A stretch of 64,000 bases of DNA, from contig JAVBOO010000002.1 of the NCBI GenBank assembly GCA_031550435.1, positions 1-64,000 on the forward strand, read 5' to 3'. Under the pieces are notes generated by a model. That model made no database searches, was not told where the DNA came from, and saw nothing but the letters and a program-made list of their open reading frames with translations. Position 1 is the stretch's first letter, and each line of letters begins with the position of its first letter. The position numbers and the translations under genes were made by a program. Shown one piece after another: positions 15,470 to 23,925 of the stretch. The DNA comes from JAVBOO01 sp031550435 (GTDB lineage: Bacteria; Bacillota; Clostridia; Lachnospirales; WRAX01).

Positions 15470-16552
15470 ATGAAAATCGGCTTATTGACCGGCGGCGGAG
15501 ACGCACCCGGATTAAACGCTGTCATCTATGCGTTTACGAAAGCTTGCTTGAATAAATTTAAAGATTGCGAAATTATTGGCTATAAATTCGGCTACAGAGG
15601 TCTATATAAAAACGAATACATGCAGCTGGACAGAGAAACCACAAAAGGAATACTGCATAAGGGCGGAACTATTCTTTACAGCTCGAATAAGGACAACCTG
15701 TTCGATTATACCGTCGAAGAAAACGGCGCAATTGTCAAAAAAGACGTTTCAGACATCGCGGTTCAAAACATGCAAAAAGAAGGCGTAGATGTTCTGGTCG
15801 TTCTCGGAGGAGACGGTACGCTGACCTCGGCAAGAGATTTTGCCGAAAAAGGCATAAAGGTTATCGGCATACCCAAAACCATCGATAACGATTTAGGCGC
15901 GACAGAGACGACGTTCGGTTTCGATACGGCTGTAAACATTGTCACTGAAAATCTCGGAAGAATTCATACTACCGCCGAATCTCACCAAAGGGTATTTGTG
16001 GTTGAAGTCATGGGTAGAAACGCAGGCTGGATCGCCCTGGAATCAGGGATCGCCGGCTCAGCAGACGTAATACTCATACCTGAGATGCCGTACAGGCTTG
16101 AAAAAATAGTTGACAAAATCAAGACAAGGGACGCAAACGGCAGTCCTTTTACCGTAATCGTAGTCGGCGAGGGTTCAAAACCGCTCGGCGGTGAAGCCAC
16201 GGTTGGAATGCTTGTTGCTGACAGTCCCGACCCTATAAGGCTTGGCGGTATCGCCGCCAAACTGGCGCATGACCTTTCAAGCCGGATTCCGCATGATGTT
16301 AGAAGCGTGCAGCTCGGGCATATACAGCGCGGCGGAGAAACTTCTCCGGCTGATAGAGTTTTGGCCGCACGTTACGCAATTGCCGCAGTAGATTTAATAT
16401 GGCAAGAAAAATACGGATACATGGTGTGTTTGCGAAACGGACAAATGGATCATATTAAATTGTCAGAAGTAATTGGCAATAATAAGTATGTAACACCCGA
16501 ACACGAGTTGATAAGGGTAGCAAGAATGCTTGGAATTTCCCTCGGCGATTAA
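15470..16552 (+). CDS. pfkA: 6-phosphofructokinase
   Basis: 360 residues, phosphorylating fructose 6-phosphate in glycolysis. The N-terminus GLLTGGGDAPGLNAVI, the nucleotide loop GGDGTLTSA and the catalytic PKTIDNDLGATETTFGFDTA are intact. The residue equivalent to E. coli position 104 is Gly, which favours ATP, while the one equivalent to 124 is Lys, which is typical of pyrophosphate-type and group III enzymes, so the phosphoryl donor cannot be fixed by sequence reading alone. A CGGAGG site precedes the ATG. It stands alone between repeat DNA and hup. Confidence 0.92.
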   Translation: MKIGLLTGGGDAPGLNAVIYAFTKACLNKFKDCEIIGYKFGYRGLYKNEYMQLDRETTKGILHKGGTILYSSNKDNLFDYTVEENGAIVKKDVSDIAVQNMQKEGVDVLVVLGGDGTLTSARDFAEKGIKVIGIPKTIDNDLGATETTFGFDTAVNIVTENLGRIHTTAESHQRVFVVEVMGRNAGWIALESGIAGSADVILIPEMPYRLEKIVDKIKTRDANGSPFTVIVVGEGSKPLGGEATVGMLVADSPDPIRLGGIAAKLAHDLSSRIPHDVRSVQLGHIQRGGETSPADRVLAARYAIAAVDLIWQEKYGYMVCLRNGQMDHIKLSEVIGNNKYVTPEHELIRVARMLGISLGD

Positions 16553-16593
16553 CGCCAATTTGTTACAAATTTCTACTTTTTATGCATTTCGTA

Positions 16594-16622
16594 TTGACAA
16601 ACACCGGAAAAACGGGTATAAA
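16594..16622 (+). promoter_or_regulatory. Promoter of hup
   Basis: TTGACA (16594-16599), a 17-bp spacer and TATAAA (16617-16622). It leaves a leader of about 90 bases before the hup start. A second TTGACA at about 16629 has no well-spaced -10 box. Confidence 0.8.
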
Positions 16623-16718
16623 TACTTTTGACAGGTATATACACTCACTGGAAGTATAATTACGTTTATACGTAAATTATGGGCACAGCCCGCATTTTTT
16701 TACTAGGAGGAAGAATTA

Positions 16719-16994
16719 ATGAACAAGACAGAGCTTATCACAGCTATCGCTGAGAAGACCGGTCTCACAAAAAAGGATTCGGAAAAAGCTTTAAGAGCCT
16801 TCGAGGATGTAGTAATCGAGGAACTTGCAAACGGTAATAAAGTTCAGCTCGTAGGTTTCGGAACGTTTGACGTAGTTGACAGAGCTGCCCGTGTTGGAAG
16901 AATCCCCAAGACAAAACAGGAAATCAAAATACCGGCTTCCAGAGCTCCTAAGTTCAAAGTTGGCAAAGTTTTAAAAGACGCAGTTAACAAATAA
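16719..16994 (+). CDS. hup: HU family DNA-binding protein
   Basis: 91 residues, the usual length for HU. The start MNKTELITAIAEKTGLTKKD, the GFGTFDV strand and the PASRAPKFKVGKVLKDAV end are all typical. It bends and compacts DNA as a dimer. A strong promoter and AGGAGGA site suggest high expression. A GC-rich hairpin lies 20 bases after the stop. Confidence 0.96.
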   Translation: MNKTELITAIAEKTGLTKKDSEKALRAFEDVVIEELANGNKVQLVGFGTFDVVDRAARVGRIPKTKQEIKIPASRAPKFKVGKVLKDAVNK

Positions 16995-17013
16995 TTAAAT
17001 TATCGGCGATTTA

Positions 17014-17036
17014 GGGCTGTCGGTTTCCGACGGCCC
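17014..17036 (+). terminator. Hairpin behind hup
   Basis: GGGCTGTCGG / CCGACGGCCC, 10 bp with one G-U pair and a TTT loop. It is followed only by TTCG, so termination may be weak or factor-assisted. Confidence 0.6.
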
Positions 17037-17113
17037 TTCGCATGTCATTGGAACGGGAAACGGCCTTTGCTGTACTACAGCACGCAGAAAATCCGGATTT
17101 TTCAACACTCCCA

Positions 17114-17143
17114 TTTACAGCAACCGTTTCGTTGTGTTATAAT
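17114..17143 (+). promoter_or_regulatory. Promoter of the SCIFF operon
   Basis: TTTACA (17114-17119), an 18-bp spacer and a perfect TATAAT (17138-17143), about 60 bases before the peptide gene. Confidence 0.75.
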
Positions 17144-17206
17144 TGCTTTATGATTAATGCCGGTGCCTGTTTTAAGTTTGCCGGTATAAGAGGAGGACTT
17201 TTCTGA

Positions 17207-17347
17207 ATGAAACATATCAAAACCTTAAATACAAAAAAGCTTAACTGTTCGGTAGTAAAATCAGGCTGCGGAGAATGTCAGACGTCATGCCAGTCGGCAT
17301 GCAAAACATCTTGCACCGTTTCGAACCAGAGCTGCGAAAATAAGTAG
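17207..17347 (+). CDS. scfA: SCIFF peptide (six-cysteine precursor peptide)
   Basis: 46 codons with AGGAGG 10 bases before the ATG. The start MKHIKTLN and the block CGECQTSCQSACKTSCTV are diagnostic for SCIFF, a ribosomally made peptide that is almost universal in Clostridia and receives thioether cross-links from a radical-SAM enzyme. The six family cysteines are at residues 21, 24, 28, 32, 36 and 43; an extra one is at residue 14. The maturase gene follows after 193 bases that contain a hairpin. The biological role of mature SCIFF is not known; high conservation suggests an intracellular or housekeeping function rather than an antibiotic. Confidence 0.95.
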   Translation: MKHIKTLNTKKLNCSVVKSGCGECQTSCQSACKTSCTVSNQSCENK

Positions 17348-17477
17348 GCAAACAATAAAGCCTGAGTTTTGCGAGGGTTATGCGTGTTTTGTCAAGTTGC
17401 TTTGACAAATTCAAACACTGTTTGCAAGCGCTTTAAAAAGAGCGTTTACATTATGCACCGACAAATTTTGATAGATT

Positions 17478-17520
17478 AAGAGGAGCTACACATGCTTTGT
17501 GCGGTGCTTTGTCTCCTCTT
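17478..17520 (+). promoter_or_regulatory. Stem-loop between the SCIFF peptide and maturase genes
   Basis: AAGAGGAG (17478-17485) and CTCCTCTT (17513-17520) form a perfect 8-bp stem, with a small CACA/TGTG hairpin inside, followed by TTATCTTT. The octamer AAGAGGAG is repeated exactly at the Shine-Dalgarno of the SCIFF peptide (17188-17195), so the CTCCTCTT arm could pair with either. The 5' arm also looks like a ribosome site for an out-of-frame ATG at 17492. It may act as an attenuator that keeps maturase below peptide level. Confidence 0.5.
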
Positions 17521-17540
17521 TTATCTTTGGAGCGGAAATT

Positions 17541-18893
17541 ATGATACACAAGTATTATTTGAACGGATTATATATAGTTCTGGATGTTAACAGCGGGTCG
17601 GTACACGTTACTGACGAAACGACCTATAAAATCGTTGACAGATATAAAACAGAATCAATAAAACAACTTGCCGAGCTGTGCGGCTGCACGGAACAGGAAA
17701 TTTCTGAAATTATCGCAGAGCTGAGGCAGCTCGAAGAACAGGGACTGCTATATTCAAAGGACAGCGGGGAAGAAGCGGCAAAGACTCTGGTAAAAGACAA
17801 GGGCTTGGTAAAAGCGCTTTGTCTGCATATAGCTCATTCCTGCAATCTGCGGTGCGCATACTGCTTTGCGGGAGACGGAGAATACGGAGCTTCAAGCGAG
17901 AAAAAACTAATGAGCTTTGAAGTCGGTAAGGCTGCCATAGATTTTCTTATTGTAAATTCGGCAAGCAGAAAAAATTTGGAAGTAGATTTTTTCGGCGGCG
18001 AACCTCTTTTGAATTTTGAAGTTGTGAAGCAAATAGTCGAATACGCCAAATCAATAGAAAACAAACACGGGAAAACCTTCCGTTTTACGATAACGACAAA
18101 CGGGCTGCTGCTTGACGATGAAAAACTCGATTATATCAATAAAAACATGAACAATATCGTCCTGAGTATAGACGGGCGAAAGGAAACAAACGACAAAATG
18201 CGTTACGGCGCTGCCGGAACCGGCTGTTATGACGATATCGTGCCTATATTCCAAAAAACCGCGGAAAGCAGACATCAGGCGAATTACTACGTCAGAGGGA
18301 CGTTCACGGCGGAAAATTTGGATTTTTCAAACGATGTGCTCCATCTGGCGAGTCTGGGCTTTAAACAAATATCGGTTGAACCCGTCGTCGGAAGTGACAG
18401 CCTCGGATATACGCTCAAAAGAGAGCATTTGCCGGTATTGTTTGCCGAATACGAAAAACTGGCAAGAGACATCATTCAGATGAAAAAAGACGGAAAAGAG
18501 TTCAACTTTTTCCATTATATGATAGATTTGACGGGCGGACCCTGCCTGACAAAGCGTATTACCGGCTGCGGAGCGGGAACTGAATATCTCGCTGTATCTC
18601 CGAACGGAGATTTGTATCCCTGCCATCAGTTTACCGGGGTCGAAGGTTTTCTGATGGGCAGCGTTTTCGGCGGCGTCAGTAACAACAATGTCAGAGACGC
18701 GCTTGCAAAACAAAACGTGTATTCCAAGCCTGATTGCAGGGAATGCTTTGCTAAGTTTTATTGCAGCGGCGGCTGCGCGGCTAACGCGTATAACGCGACC
18801 GGCGACTTTTCGAAACCGTATGAGCTGGGCTGCGAGCTTCAGCGTAAAAGAGTCGAGTGTGCTTTAATGATAAAGGCAGATGAAGAAGCGTAG
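17541..18893 (+). CDS. scfB: SCIFF thioether maturase (radical SAM/SPASM)
   Basis: 450 residues from ATG 17541, which has GGAGCGG 5 bases upstream; the frame reaches a GTG at 17499 that would lie inside the stem-loop. An N-terminal peptide-recognition (winged-helix) region comes first (residues about 1-85), then the radical-SAM motif CNLRCAYC with Cys101, Cys105 and Cys108, and a C-terminal SPASM domain binding two further clusters (GCGAGTEYLAVSPNG, YPCHQF, CRECFAKFYCSGGC). It makes Cys-to-Thr type thioether links in the SCIFF peptide encoded just upstream. It is followed after 21 bases by recJ. Confidence 0.95.
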   Translation: MIHKYYLNGLYIVLDVNSGSVHVTDETTYKIVDRYKTESIKQLAELCGCTEQEISEIIAELRQLEEQGLLYSKDSGEEAAKTLVKDKGLVKALCLHIAHSCNLRCAYCFAGDGEYGASSEKKLMSFEVGKAAIDFLIVNSASRKNLEVDFFGGEPLLNFEVVKQIVEYAKSIENKHGKTFRFTITTNGLLLDDEKLDYINKNMNNIVLSIDGRKETNDKMRYGAAGTGCYDDIVPIFQKTAESRHQANYYVRGTFTAENLDFSNDVLHLASLGFKQISVEPVVGSDSLGYTLKREHLPVLFAEYEKLARDIIQMKKDGKEFNFFHYMIDLTGGPCLTKRITGCGAGTEYLAVSPNGDLYPCHQFTGVEGFLMGSVFGGVSNNNVRDALAKQNVYSKPDCRECFAKFYCSGGCAANAYNATGDFSKPYELGCELQRKRVECALMIKADEEA

Positions 18894-18914
18894 TAAAAAC
18901 GGACGAGGAAGCAA

Positions 18915-20687
18915 ATGGCGAATTGGTTTTTAAAAAGCAACAACGCTAATATCGAGCTTATGTCAAAGGATTTGGGAATCAGCCCTGTTATGGCTTCCGT
19001 TCTGGCCAACAGAGGCATGAGAACAAGACAGGAAGCTTTGGATTTTTTGTATCCGGACGTTAAAAGTCTTTGTGACGAATCAAAACTTGCGGATATCGAA
19101 AAGGCCGCGAAAACCCTGTATCATTCCCTGAAAAATTCCGAAAAAATTGCCGTGTACGGTGATTATGACGTTGACGGAGTTGTCAGCACATACATGCTGT
19201 ATTCTGAACTGAGACGGCTCAACGCGAATGCCGTGTTCTACATGCCGCACAGGGAAGAGGACGGTTACGGTCTTAATAATAAGGCGATATCGTACCTTAA
19301 GAGTGAAAACGTTGACCTGCTTATTACCTGTGACAACGGAATATCGGCTGTTGACGAAATTGCTTACGCAAAAAAGCTCGGAATGAAAGTAATCGTCATC
19401 GACCATCACGAAGTCAGAAGAGAGCAGGGCGATGACGGCGTAATTTTTGACGTTTTACCGGCTGCCGATGCTGTTATCGACCCGAAAAGGGAAGATTGCC
19501 GTTTCGAGAGTAAACAATTGTGCGCCGGAGCGTTGTGTTATGTTTTCTTGAAATATTTCTATAAATATATTGAAGCTGATTTTCACAACGAAAACGAGAT
19601 GCTTTGCTTTGCCGCTATAGCCACGGTATGTGATATAGTCGATATGAAGTCCGATTCGCGGGCAATTGTGAAGCACGGACTGGAAATATTAAATTCCGTC
19701 AGCGTAAATGTCGGTCTTAGCGCACTTATCAAGTTGCGAGGCCTGAAAGGGAAAAAGCTCAACGTTTTCAGCCTCGGTTATGTTATCGGGCCCTGTCTAA
19801 ATGCGGCCGGCCGTCTTAAATCGGCAGAATGGTGTGTTGAACTGTTTCTTACGCAGGACCCGTCCGAAGCTGAAGCCAGAGCTCAGAAACTGACAGAGCT
19901 TAACGAGGAGCGCAAGAGCCTTACCCACAAGTATGTCGAGGAAGCCATGACGGCGCTGAAATCAGGTTCCGGTGACGATAAAGTAATCGTTATGCTCAAC
20001 GAGTACTGTCATGAAAGCTTGTCGGGTATCGTCGCGGGACGGATAAAGGACGTTACAAATCATCCCGTTCTTGCGATTACCAGAAGCGGAGAATACCTCA
20101 AGGGCTCGGCAAGGTCGATTGAGGGCTATAATATGTTTGAAGCGCTCTCTTCCTGCAAGGATTTGTTTGTTAAATTCGGAGGGCACGGTATGGCGGCAGG
20201 GTTTACGCTCGAGGAAAGAAACCTCGAACCGCTGCGCAAAAGGCTGAACGATGAATGCAGATTAGAGGAAAAGGACTTTGAACCGACTTACAAAATAGAA
20301 AAAGCTCTTTCGATCAACGATATAAGTTTTGAACTCGCAAAAGAGCTTAAAAGGCTCGAACCATACGGAAGCGGTAACCCGGAACCGCTTTTCGGTACAA
20401 AGGATTTGATTCCTGAGCTTTGTGAAATAATAGGCGAGTCAGGCACTACAATGCGCATAATGTTTACAGACTTAAGCAGGCGCAAAAAAATTAAAGCGAT
20501 TTGCTTTAATAAAGTCGAAAAATTTGCTTCAATGATAAAAAGCAAACTTTCCGAGGATGCGGCAGCCGAGTTTCTAAACGGCAGGCTAAAACCCCCTGCG
20601 ATGCTGACGGATATTGTTTACACGATTGAAATTAACGAGTATAATAATAACGAATATTTGCAAATAAAGCTGATTGATTTCAGATAA
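18915..20687 (+). CDS. recJ: Single-stranded-DNA exonuclease RecJ
   Basis: 590 residues, a 5'-to-3' single-strand exonuclease in recombination and repair. The DHH phosphoesterase motifs are visible: VYGDYDVDGVVSTY near residue 78 and VIDHHE near residue 160. The DHHA1 region contains SGIVAGRIKD, GSARS and FGGHGMAAGFTL, and an OB-fold lies at the C-terminus (GNPEPLF onward). Length is typical for Firmicutes. The order recJ-apt is conserved in this phylum; the next usual gene, relA, is replaced by a PRPP synthetase. Confidence 0.95.
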   Translation: MANWFLKSNNANIELMSKDLGISPVMASVLANRGMRTRQEALDFLYPDVKSLCDESKLADIEKAAKTLYHSLKNSEKIAVYGDYDVDGVVSTYMLYSELRRLNANAVFYMPHREEDGYGLNNKAISYLKSENVDLLITCDNGISAVDEIAYAKKLGMKVIVIDHHEVRREQGDDGVIFDVLPAADAVIDPKREDCRFESKQLCAGALCYVFLKYFYKYIEADFHNENEMLCFAAIATVCDIVDMKSDSRAIVKHGLEILNSVSVNVGLSALIKLRGLKGKKLNVFSLGYVIGPCLNAAGRLKSAEWCVELFLTQDPSEAEARAQKLTELNEERKSLTHKYVEEAMTALKSGSGDDKVIVMLNEYCHESLSGIVAGRIKDVTNHPVLAITRSGEYLKGSARSIEGYNMFEALSSCKDLFVKFGGHGMAAGFTLEERNLEPLRKRLNDECRLEEKDFEPTYKIEKALSINDISFELAKELKRLEPYGSGNPEPLFGTKDLIPELCEIIGESGTTMRIMFTDLSRRKKIKAICFNKVEKFASMIKSKLSEDAAAEFLNGRLKPPAMLTDIVYTIEINEYNNNEYLQIKLIDFR

Positions 20688-20711
20688 AACAGTTTAATTA
20701 AGAGGTGCGTT

Positions 20712-21224
20712 ATGGATTTCAAGGCAATAATTAGAGATATCCCGGATTTTCCGCAAAAAGGAATACTTTTCAGAGATATCACTCCCGTACTGCAAGACCC
20801 GGAGCATTTATGCTCTTGCGTGGATTCGCTGTGCAAAATCGCTGAAGGTATCGATTTTGATTTGATAGCCGGACCGGAATCCAGAGGATTTATTTTCGGG
20901 GTTCCGATGGCGTATAAAATGCGGAAGGGATTTGTTCCCGTACGCAAGGCAGGAAAACTTCCTCATGAAACACTAAGAAAGTCTTATGCGCTCGAGTACG
21001 GCGAAGCCTCTATAGAAATCCATAAAGACGCGATTAAAAAAGGCCAAAAAGTTTTGATAGTTGATGATTTACTGGCAACAGGCGGAACATGTAACGCGCT
21101 TTGCGAGCTCATTGAAGAAGCAGGCGGAATAGTCGCGGGAAATATATTCTTTATCGAACTCGGAGAGCTCAAAGGACGCGAGGTTCTCAAGGGAAGAAAC
21201 ATACATTCTCTTGTCATATATTAG
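20712..21224 (+). CDS. apt: Adenine phosphoribosyltransferase
   Basis: 170 residues, making AMP from adenine and PRPP. The N-terminus IIRDIPDFPQKGILFRDITP and the PRPP loop VLIVDDLLATGGTC are diagnostic. It lies 24 bases after recJ with an AGAGGTG site. The PRPP synthetase downstream makes its co-substrate. Confidence 0.96.
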   Translation: MDFKAIIRDIPDFPQKGILFRDITPVLQDPEHLCSCVDSLCKIAEGIDFDLIAGPESRGFIFGVPMAYKMRKGFVPVRKAGKLPHETLRKSYALEYGEASIEIHKDAIKKGQKVLIVDDLLATGGTCNALCELIEEAGGIVAGNIFFIELGELKGREVLKGRNIHSLVIY

Positions 21225-21365
21225 GCCGAAGCGATTTTTTAATGCTGCCGTCCGGCTTAATCGGCACCTACTCAGAAAATAAGGCAAGCGCCGCCGCAGA
21301 CCGGCTGTTTTCAAACGGTCGGCAAAATGTTGGTCGCGCCGGTATCCGAATACGGAGGAGAATAA

Positions 21366-22523
21366 ATGATAAACGCGGCGTATGAGCTTAAGCCTCACGC
21401 TAAGCTCGGCATTATAGCGCTTGAAAGCTGTAAAGAACTCGGAGAAAAAATTGATGCCAGACTCAGATACAACGATTTGAAGCGTAATCTTCCTTCGCCT
21501 TCGACTTATTTGATTAAGGCGAAAGAAGTCAGGTTTTCTAACGGCGAGGGAAAGGTAACGCTTACCGAAAGCGTCAGAGGCAAAGACATATATATACTGT
21601 GCGATGTCGGTAATTACAGCTGCACTTACGAAATGTTCGGACTGAAATGCCACAAAAGTCCTGACGAGCATTTTCAGGATATAAAGAGAACTATATCCGC
21701 AATAGGCGGAAAAGCAAAACGTATAACTCTGATAATGCCGAAACTGTATGCCGCCAGGCAGGACAGACGCAAATCGCGCGAGTCGTTGGACTGTGCAAAT
21801 GCTCTGCAGGAACTCGAAAACATGGGTATTAAGGATATAATAACGTTTGATGTTCATGATTCAAGGGTGCAAAACGCCGTTCCTCAATGCTCGTTTGAGA
21901 ATCTATACGCAACTTACGATATAGTCAAGGCTCTTATGACGGACGAAAAAGAGGTAGTCAAGGACAAAAACAATCTTCTTGTTATAAGCCCGGATTCCGG
22001 GGCCATGGACAGAGCGATTTACTATTCGAGCGTTTTAGGTATCGATGTCGGTATGTTCTATAAGCGTCGCGACTTTTCCACGTTTATCAAAGGCCAGCAT
22101 CCCATAGTGCAGCACGAATATATGGGCCGTTCCGTTGAAGGAAAGAATATTATTATTATTGATGATATGATAGCCTCCGGCGAGTCGATTATGGATTTGT
22201 TTGTCGAGCTTAAAAAACGCAAAGCAAATAAAATATTTGTCGCCGCGACATTCGCCTTGTTTGTCGAAGGCATATCAAAGTTTAACAAGTATTACGAAGA
22301 AGGGTACTTTAACAGGATTTACACAACGAATCTGACGTATGTATCACAAGAGGCACGCGATTCGGAATGGCTGAAGCAGGTCGATATGGCAGACTATATA
22401 TCCGATCTTGTCGTATTGCTCAATCATAACAGCTCGGTTGAGCCGCTCCTTGATTCAACCGAGAATCTTAAGACGCTGATTAACGAACTCAGGTATGAAG
22501 ACAACTTAAAAGGAGTTTTTTGA
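21366..22523 (+). CDS. prs: Divergent ribose-phosphate pyrophosphokinase
   Basis: 385 residues, longer than the usual 310-320 because of an N-terminal extension of about 55 residues and insertions. Key PRPP synthetase motifs are present but changed: the ATP-binding region reads LYAARQDRRKSRESL, the metal site FDVHDSRVQN, and the PRPP loop IIIIDDMIASGESIMD. Clostridia often have such a second, divergent Prs; no standard copy is in this window. A GGAGGAG site precedes the ATG. PRPP synthesis is the expected activity, but the changed ATP site leaves some doubt. Confidence 0.82.
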   Translation: MINAAYELKPHAKLGIIALESCKELGEKIDARLRYNDLKRNLPSPSTYLIKAKEVRFSNGEGKVTLTESVRGKDIYILCDVGNYSCTYEMFGLKCHKSPDEHFQDIKRTISAIGGKAKRITLIMPKLYAARQDRRKSRESLDCANALQELENMGIKDIITFDVHDSRVQNAVPQCSFENLYATYDIVKALMTDEKEVVKDKNNLLVISPDSGAMDRAIYYSSVLGIDVGMFYKRRDFSTFIKGQHPIVQHEYMGRSVEGKNIIIIDDMIASGESIMDLFVELKKRKANKIFVAATFALFVEGISKFNKYYEEGYFNRIYTTNLTYVSQEARDSEWLKQVDMADYISDLVVLLNHNSSVEPLLDSTENLKTLINELRYEDNLKGVF

Positions 22524-23048
22524 ATGGCTGAAAAAGTACATTTTGAAATCAAGGATTTTCCCGCATGCCGGGTTATCGGAAAGCAAATTCATGTTGACTG
22601 CTCAAAAGAAAACCCCATACCGCAGTTTTGGGACAAGTGCTTTGGAGACGGAAGCTGCTCGCGTTTTGAGGAAATGAAGGAATATTATACTCAAGAGCAC
22701 GGTTTGATTGGTTATATGGATAACGCGGACGAAACAACTTTTGACTACATTGTCGGTATGTTCCTGAAACCTGAAGCGCCTGTACCCGAAGGCTATATTT
22801 ATAGGGATGTTCCGGCTATGAAAATAGCCGTTTCTTGGATAGAAGGCGTCGACTTGGCCGACATCGTTATGAGCGCACACGGTTTGACGGTTTCGGCTTT
22901 AAAAGACGGCGATTATGACTTGTTTACGGGTCCTTGCAGCTACTGCGCCGAGGTATATGATTACTCCAGATTCGTCGCCCCTCAAGCTGAGGGCAAGAAA
23001 TTTATTATGGACTATTGGATTACGGTAGAAAAAAAGCAGAACAAATAA
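22524..23048 (+). CDS. GyrI/AraC effector-binding-like domain protein
   Basis: 174 residues beginning one base after the prs stop, with AGGAG inside the end of prs. The fold pattern resembles the GyrI-like small-molecule-binding domain (SRPBCC/AraC effector-binding group): a KDFPACRVIGK strand, a PQFWDKC helix, YIVGMFLKPEAPVPEGYIYRDVPA and a C-terminal IMDYWITVEKKQ strand. No DNA-binding domain is attached. Such stand-alone proteins bind or hydrolyse hydrophobic compounds; the ligand here is unknown. Confidence 0.72.
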   Translation: MAEKVHFEIKDFPACRVIGKQIHVDCSKENPIPQFWDKCFGDGSCSRFEEMKEYYTQEHGLIGYMDNADETTFDYIVGMFLKPEAPVPEGYIYRDVPAMKIAVSWIEGVDLADIVMSAHGLTVSALKDGDYDLFTGPCSYCAEVYDYSRFVAPQAEGKKFIMDYWITVEKKQNK

Positions 23049-23129
23049 AGGCTTACCGTAAGGCGTGCAAAAACGTGCTGTTTAAGACCGTTTTTGGCTT
23101 AGACGGCTATGTAATCGGTTGCCGCGATA

Positions 23130-23609
23130 TCAGCTCAAGAACTCGGAAACTGCCTGTGCGATCGTGTTTAGGCAGTTTTTTTCACTGTCTCCGAACCTGT
23201 CGAACTTCCGGCTGTCAATATCCATAACTCCGCAGCAAACCCCGTTTCTGAACAGAGGAAGCACTATCTCGGAGTTAGTGTCCCCGTCGCAAGCGATGTG
23301 GTCGGCAAAATCGTGCACATTCGGTACTACAACGGTTTCAGCTGCCGAAAACGCTTTTCCGCACACACCCCTGTCTTTTTTGATTCTCAGGCAGGCAGGC
23401 TTTCCCTGAAAAGGTGCAAGCACAAGTTCGTCGTCCTTAAGCATATAAAATCCCGCCCAGTTCAGTTCATCGATATATGCAAAAATGTATGCCGATACCA
23501 TTGCAAGACAAGCCGTTTCGTCTTTTTCCGATGTAAGCAGGTCTTTAACGACCGAAATCAAATGTCTGTAAGTTTCTTCTGTATTTGAGGTTTTATTTGA
23601 AACAAACAC
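23130..23609 (-). CDS. Free methionine-(R)-sulfoxide reductase (GAF domain)
   Basis: 159 residues from GTG 23609, which has GGAG 8 bases upstream; a TTG at 23675 would add 22 residues but sits almost at the predicted start of transcription. The fRMsr motifs are clear: LNWAGFYMLKDDELVLAPFQ, KPACLRI, GVCGKAFS and HIACDGDTNSEIVLPL, giving the three cysteines used in catalysis. It reduces free methionine sulfoxide after oxidative damage. It faces the GyrI-like gene, and that gene's terminator lies within its 3' end. Confidence 0.88.
   Translation of the reverse strand: MFVSNKTSNTEETYRHLISVVKDLLTSEKDETACLAMVSAYIFAYIDELNWAGFYMLKDDELVLAPFQGKPACLRIKKDRGVCGKAFSAAETVVVPNVHDFADHIACDGDTNSEIVLPLFRNGVCCGVMDIDSRKFDRFGDSEKNCLNTIAQAVSEFLS
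23147..23182 (+). terminator. Terminator of the recJ-prs operon, inside the facing gene
   Basis: AAACTGCC (23147-23154) pairs with GGCAGTTT (23171-23178), followed by a T run to 23182. It lies within the last codons of the minus-strand reductase gene, so the same bases serve both strands. Confidence 0.7.
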
Positions 23610-23671
23610 CTTACCAACTCCGTTTATATTTGTCGGGCACAAAAGGCATTTTTTGCAGTTGAATAATGAGT

Positions 23672-23710
23672 ACAAGCCCTTCTTGTATCAGTATAATACG
23701 TATTTTAGAA
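23672..23710 (-). promoter_or_regulatory. Probable promoter of the methionine sulfoxide reductase gene
   Basis: On the minus strand TTGAAA, a 16-bp spacer and TATACT precede the gene by about 80 bases. The spacing and boxes are acceptable but not perfect. Confidence 0.5.
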
Positions 23711-23777
23711 ATTTCAATGAGTTTACGCCGATTATTGCGGGCAATAATAAATTTATAATGACTATGCGGTGACAATG

Positions 23778-23786
23778 TGCTATAAT
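23778..23786 (+). promoter_or_regulatory. Extended -10 promoter for the cdaA region
   Basis: TGCTATAAT (TG at 23778-23779, TATAAT at 23781-23786) with no good -35 box, about 140 bases before the first gene of the next operon. Confidence 0.5.
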
Positions 23787-23925
23787 ATTGCGGTACTTGC
23801 CAGATTCCGCAAAGCCGGCATAACGGATCGAACTATGTATACGCGATTGTAAGTGTGATGAAAATACTATTTTTATCGGCGTATACCTTTGGTTTCCGAA
23901 CGTCTTTCGATTGGAGAAATTTTAG

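Noticed and set aside
17492..17590. 32-codon frame overlapping the SCIFF maturase start
   Set aside because: Not listed as a gene because no homologue or conservation is known, though its AGGAG spacing is good; kept as part of a finding.
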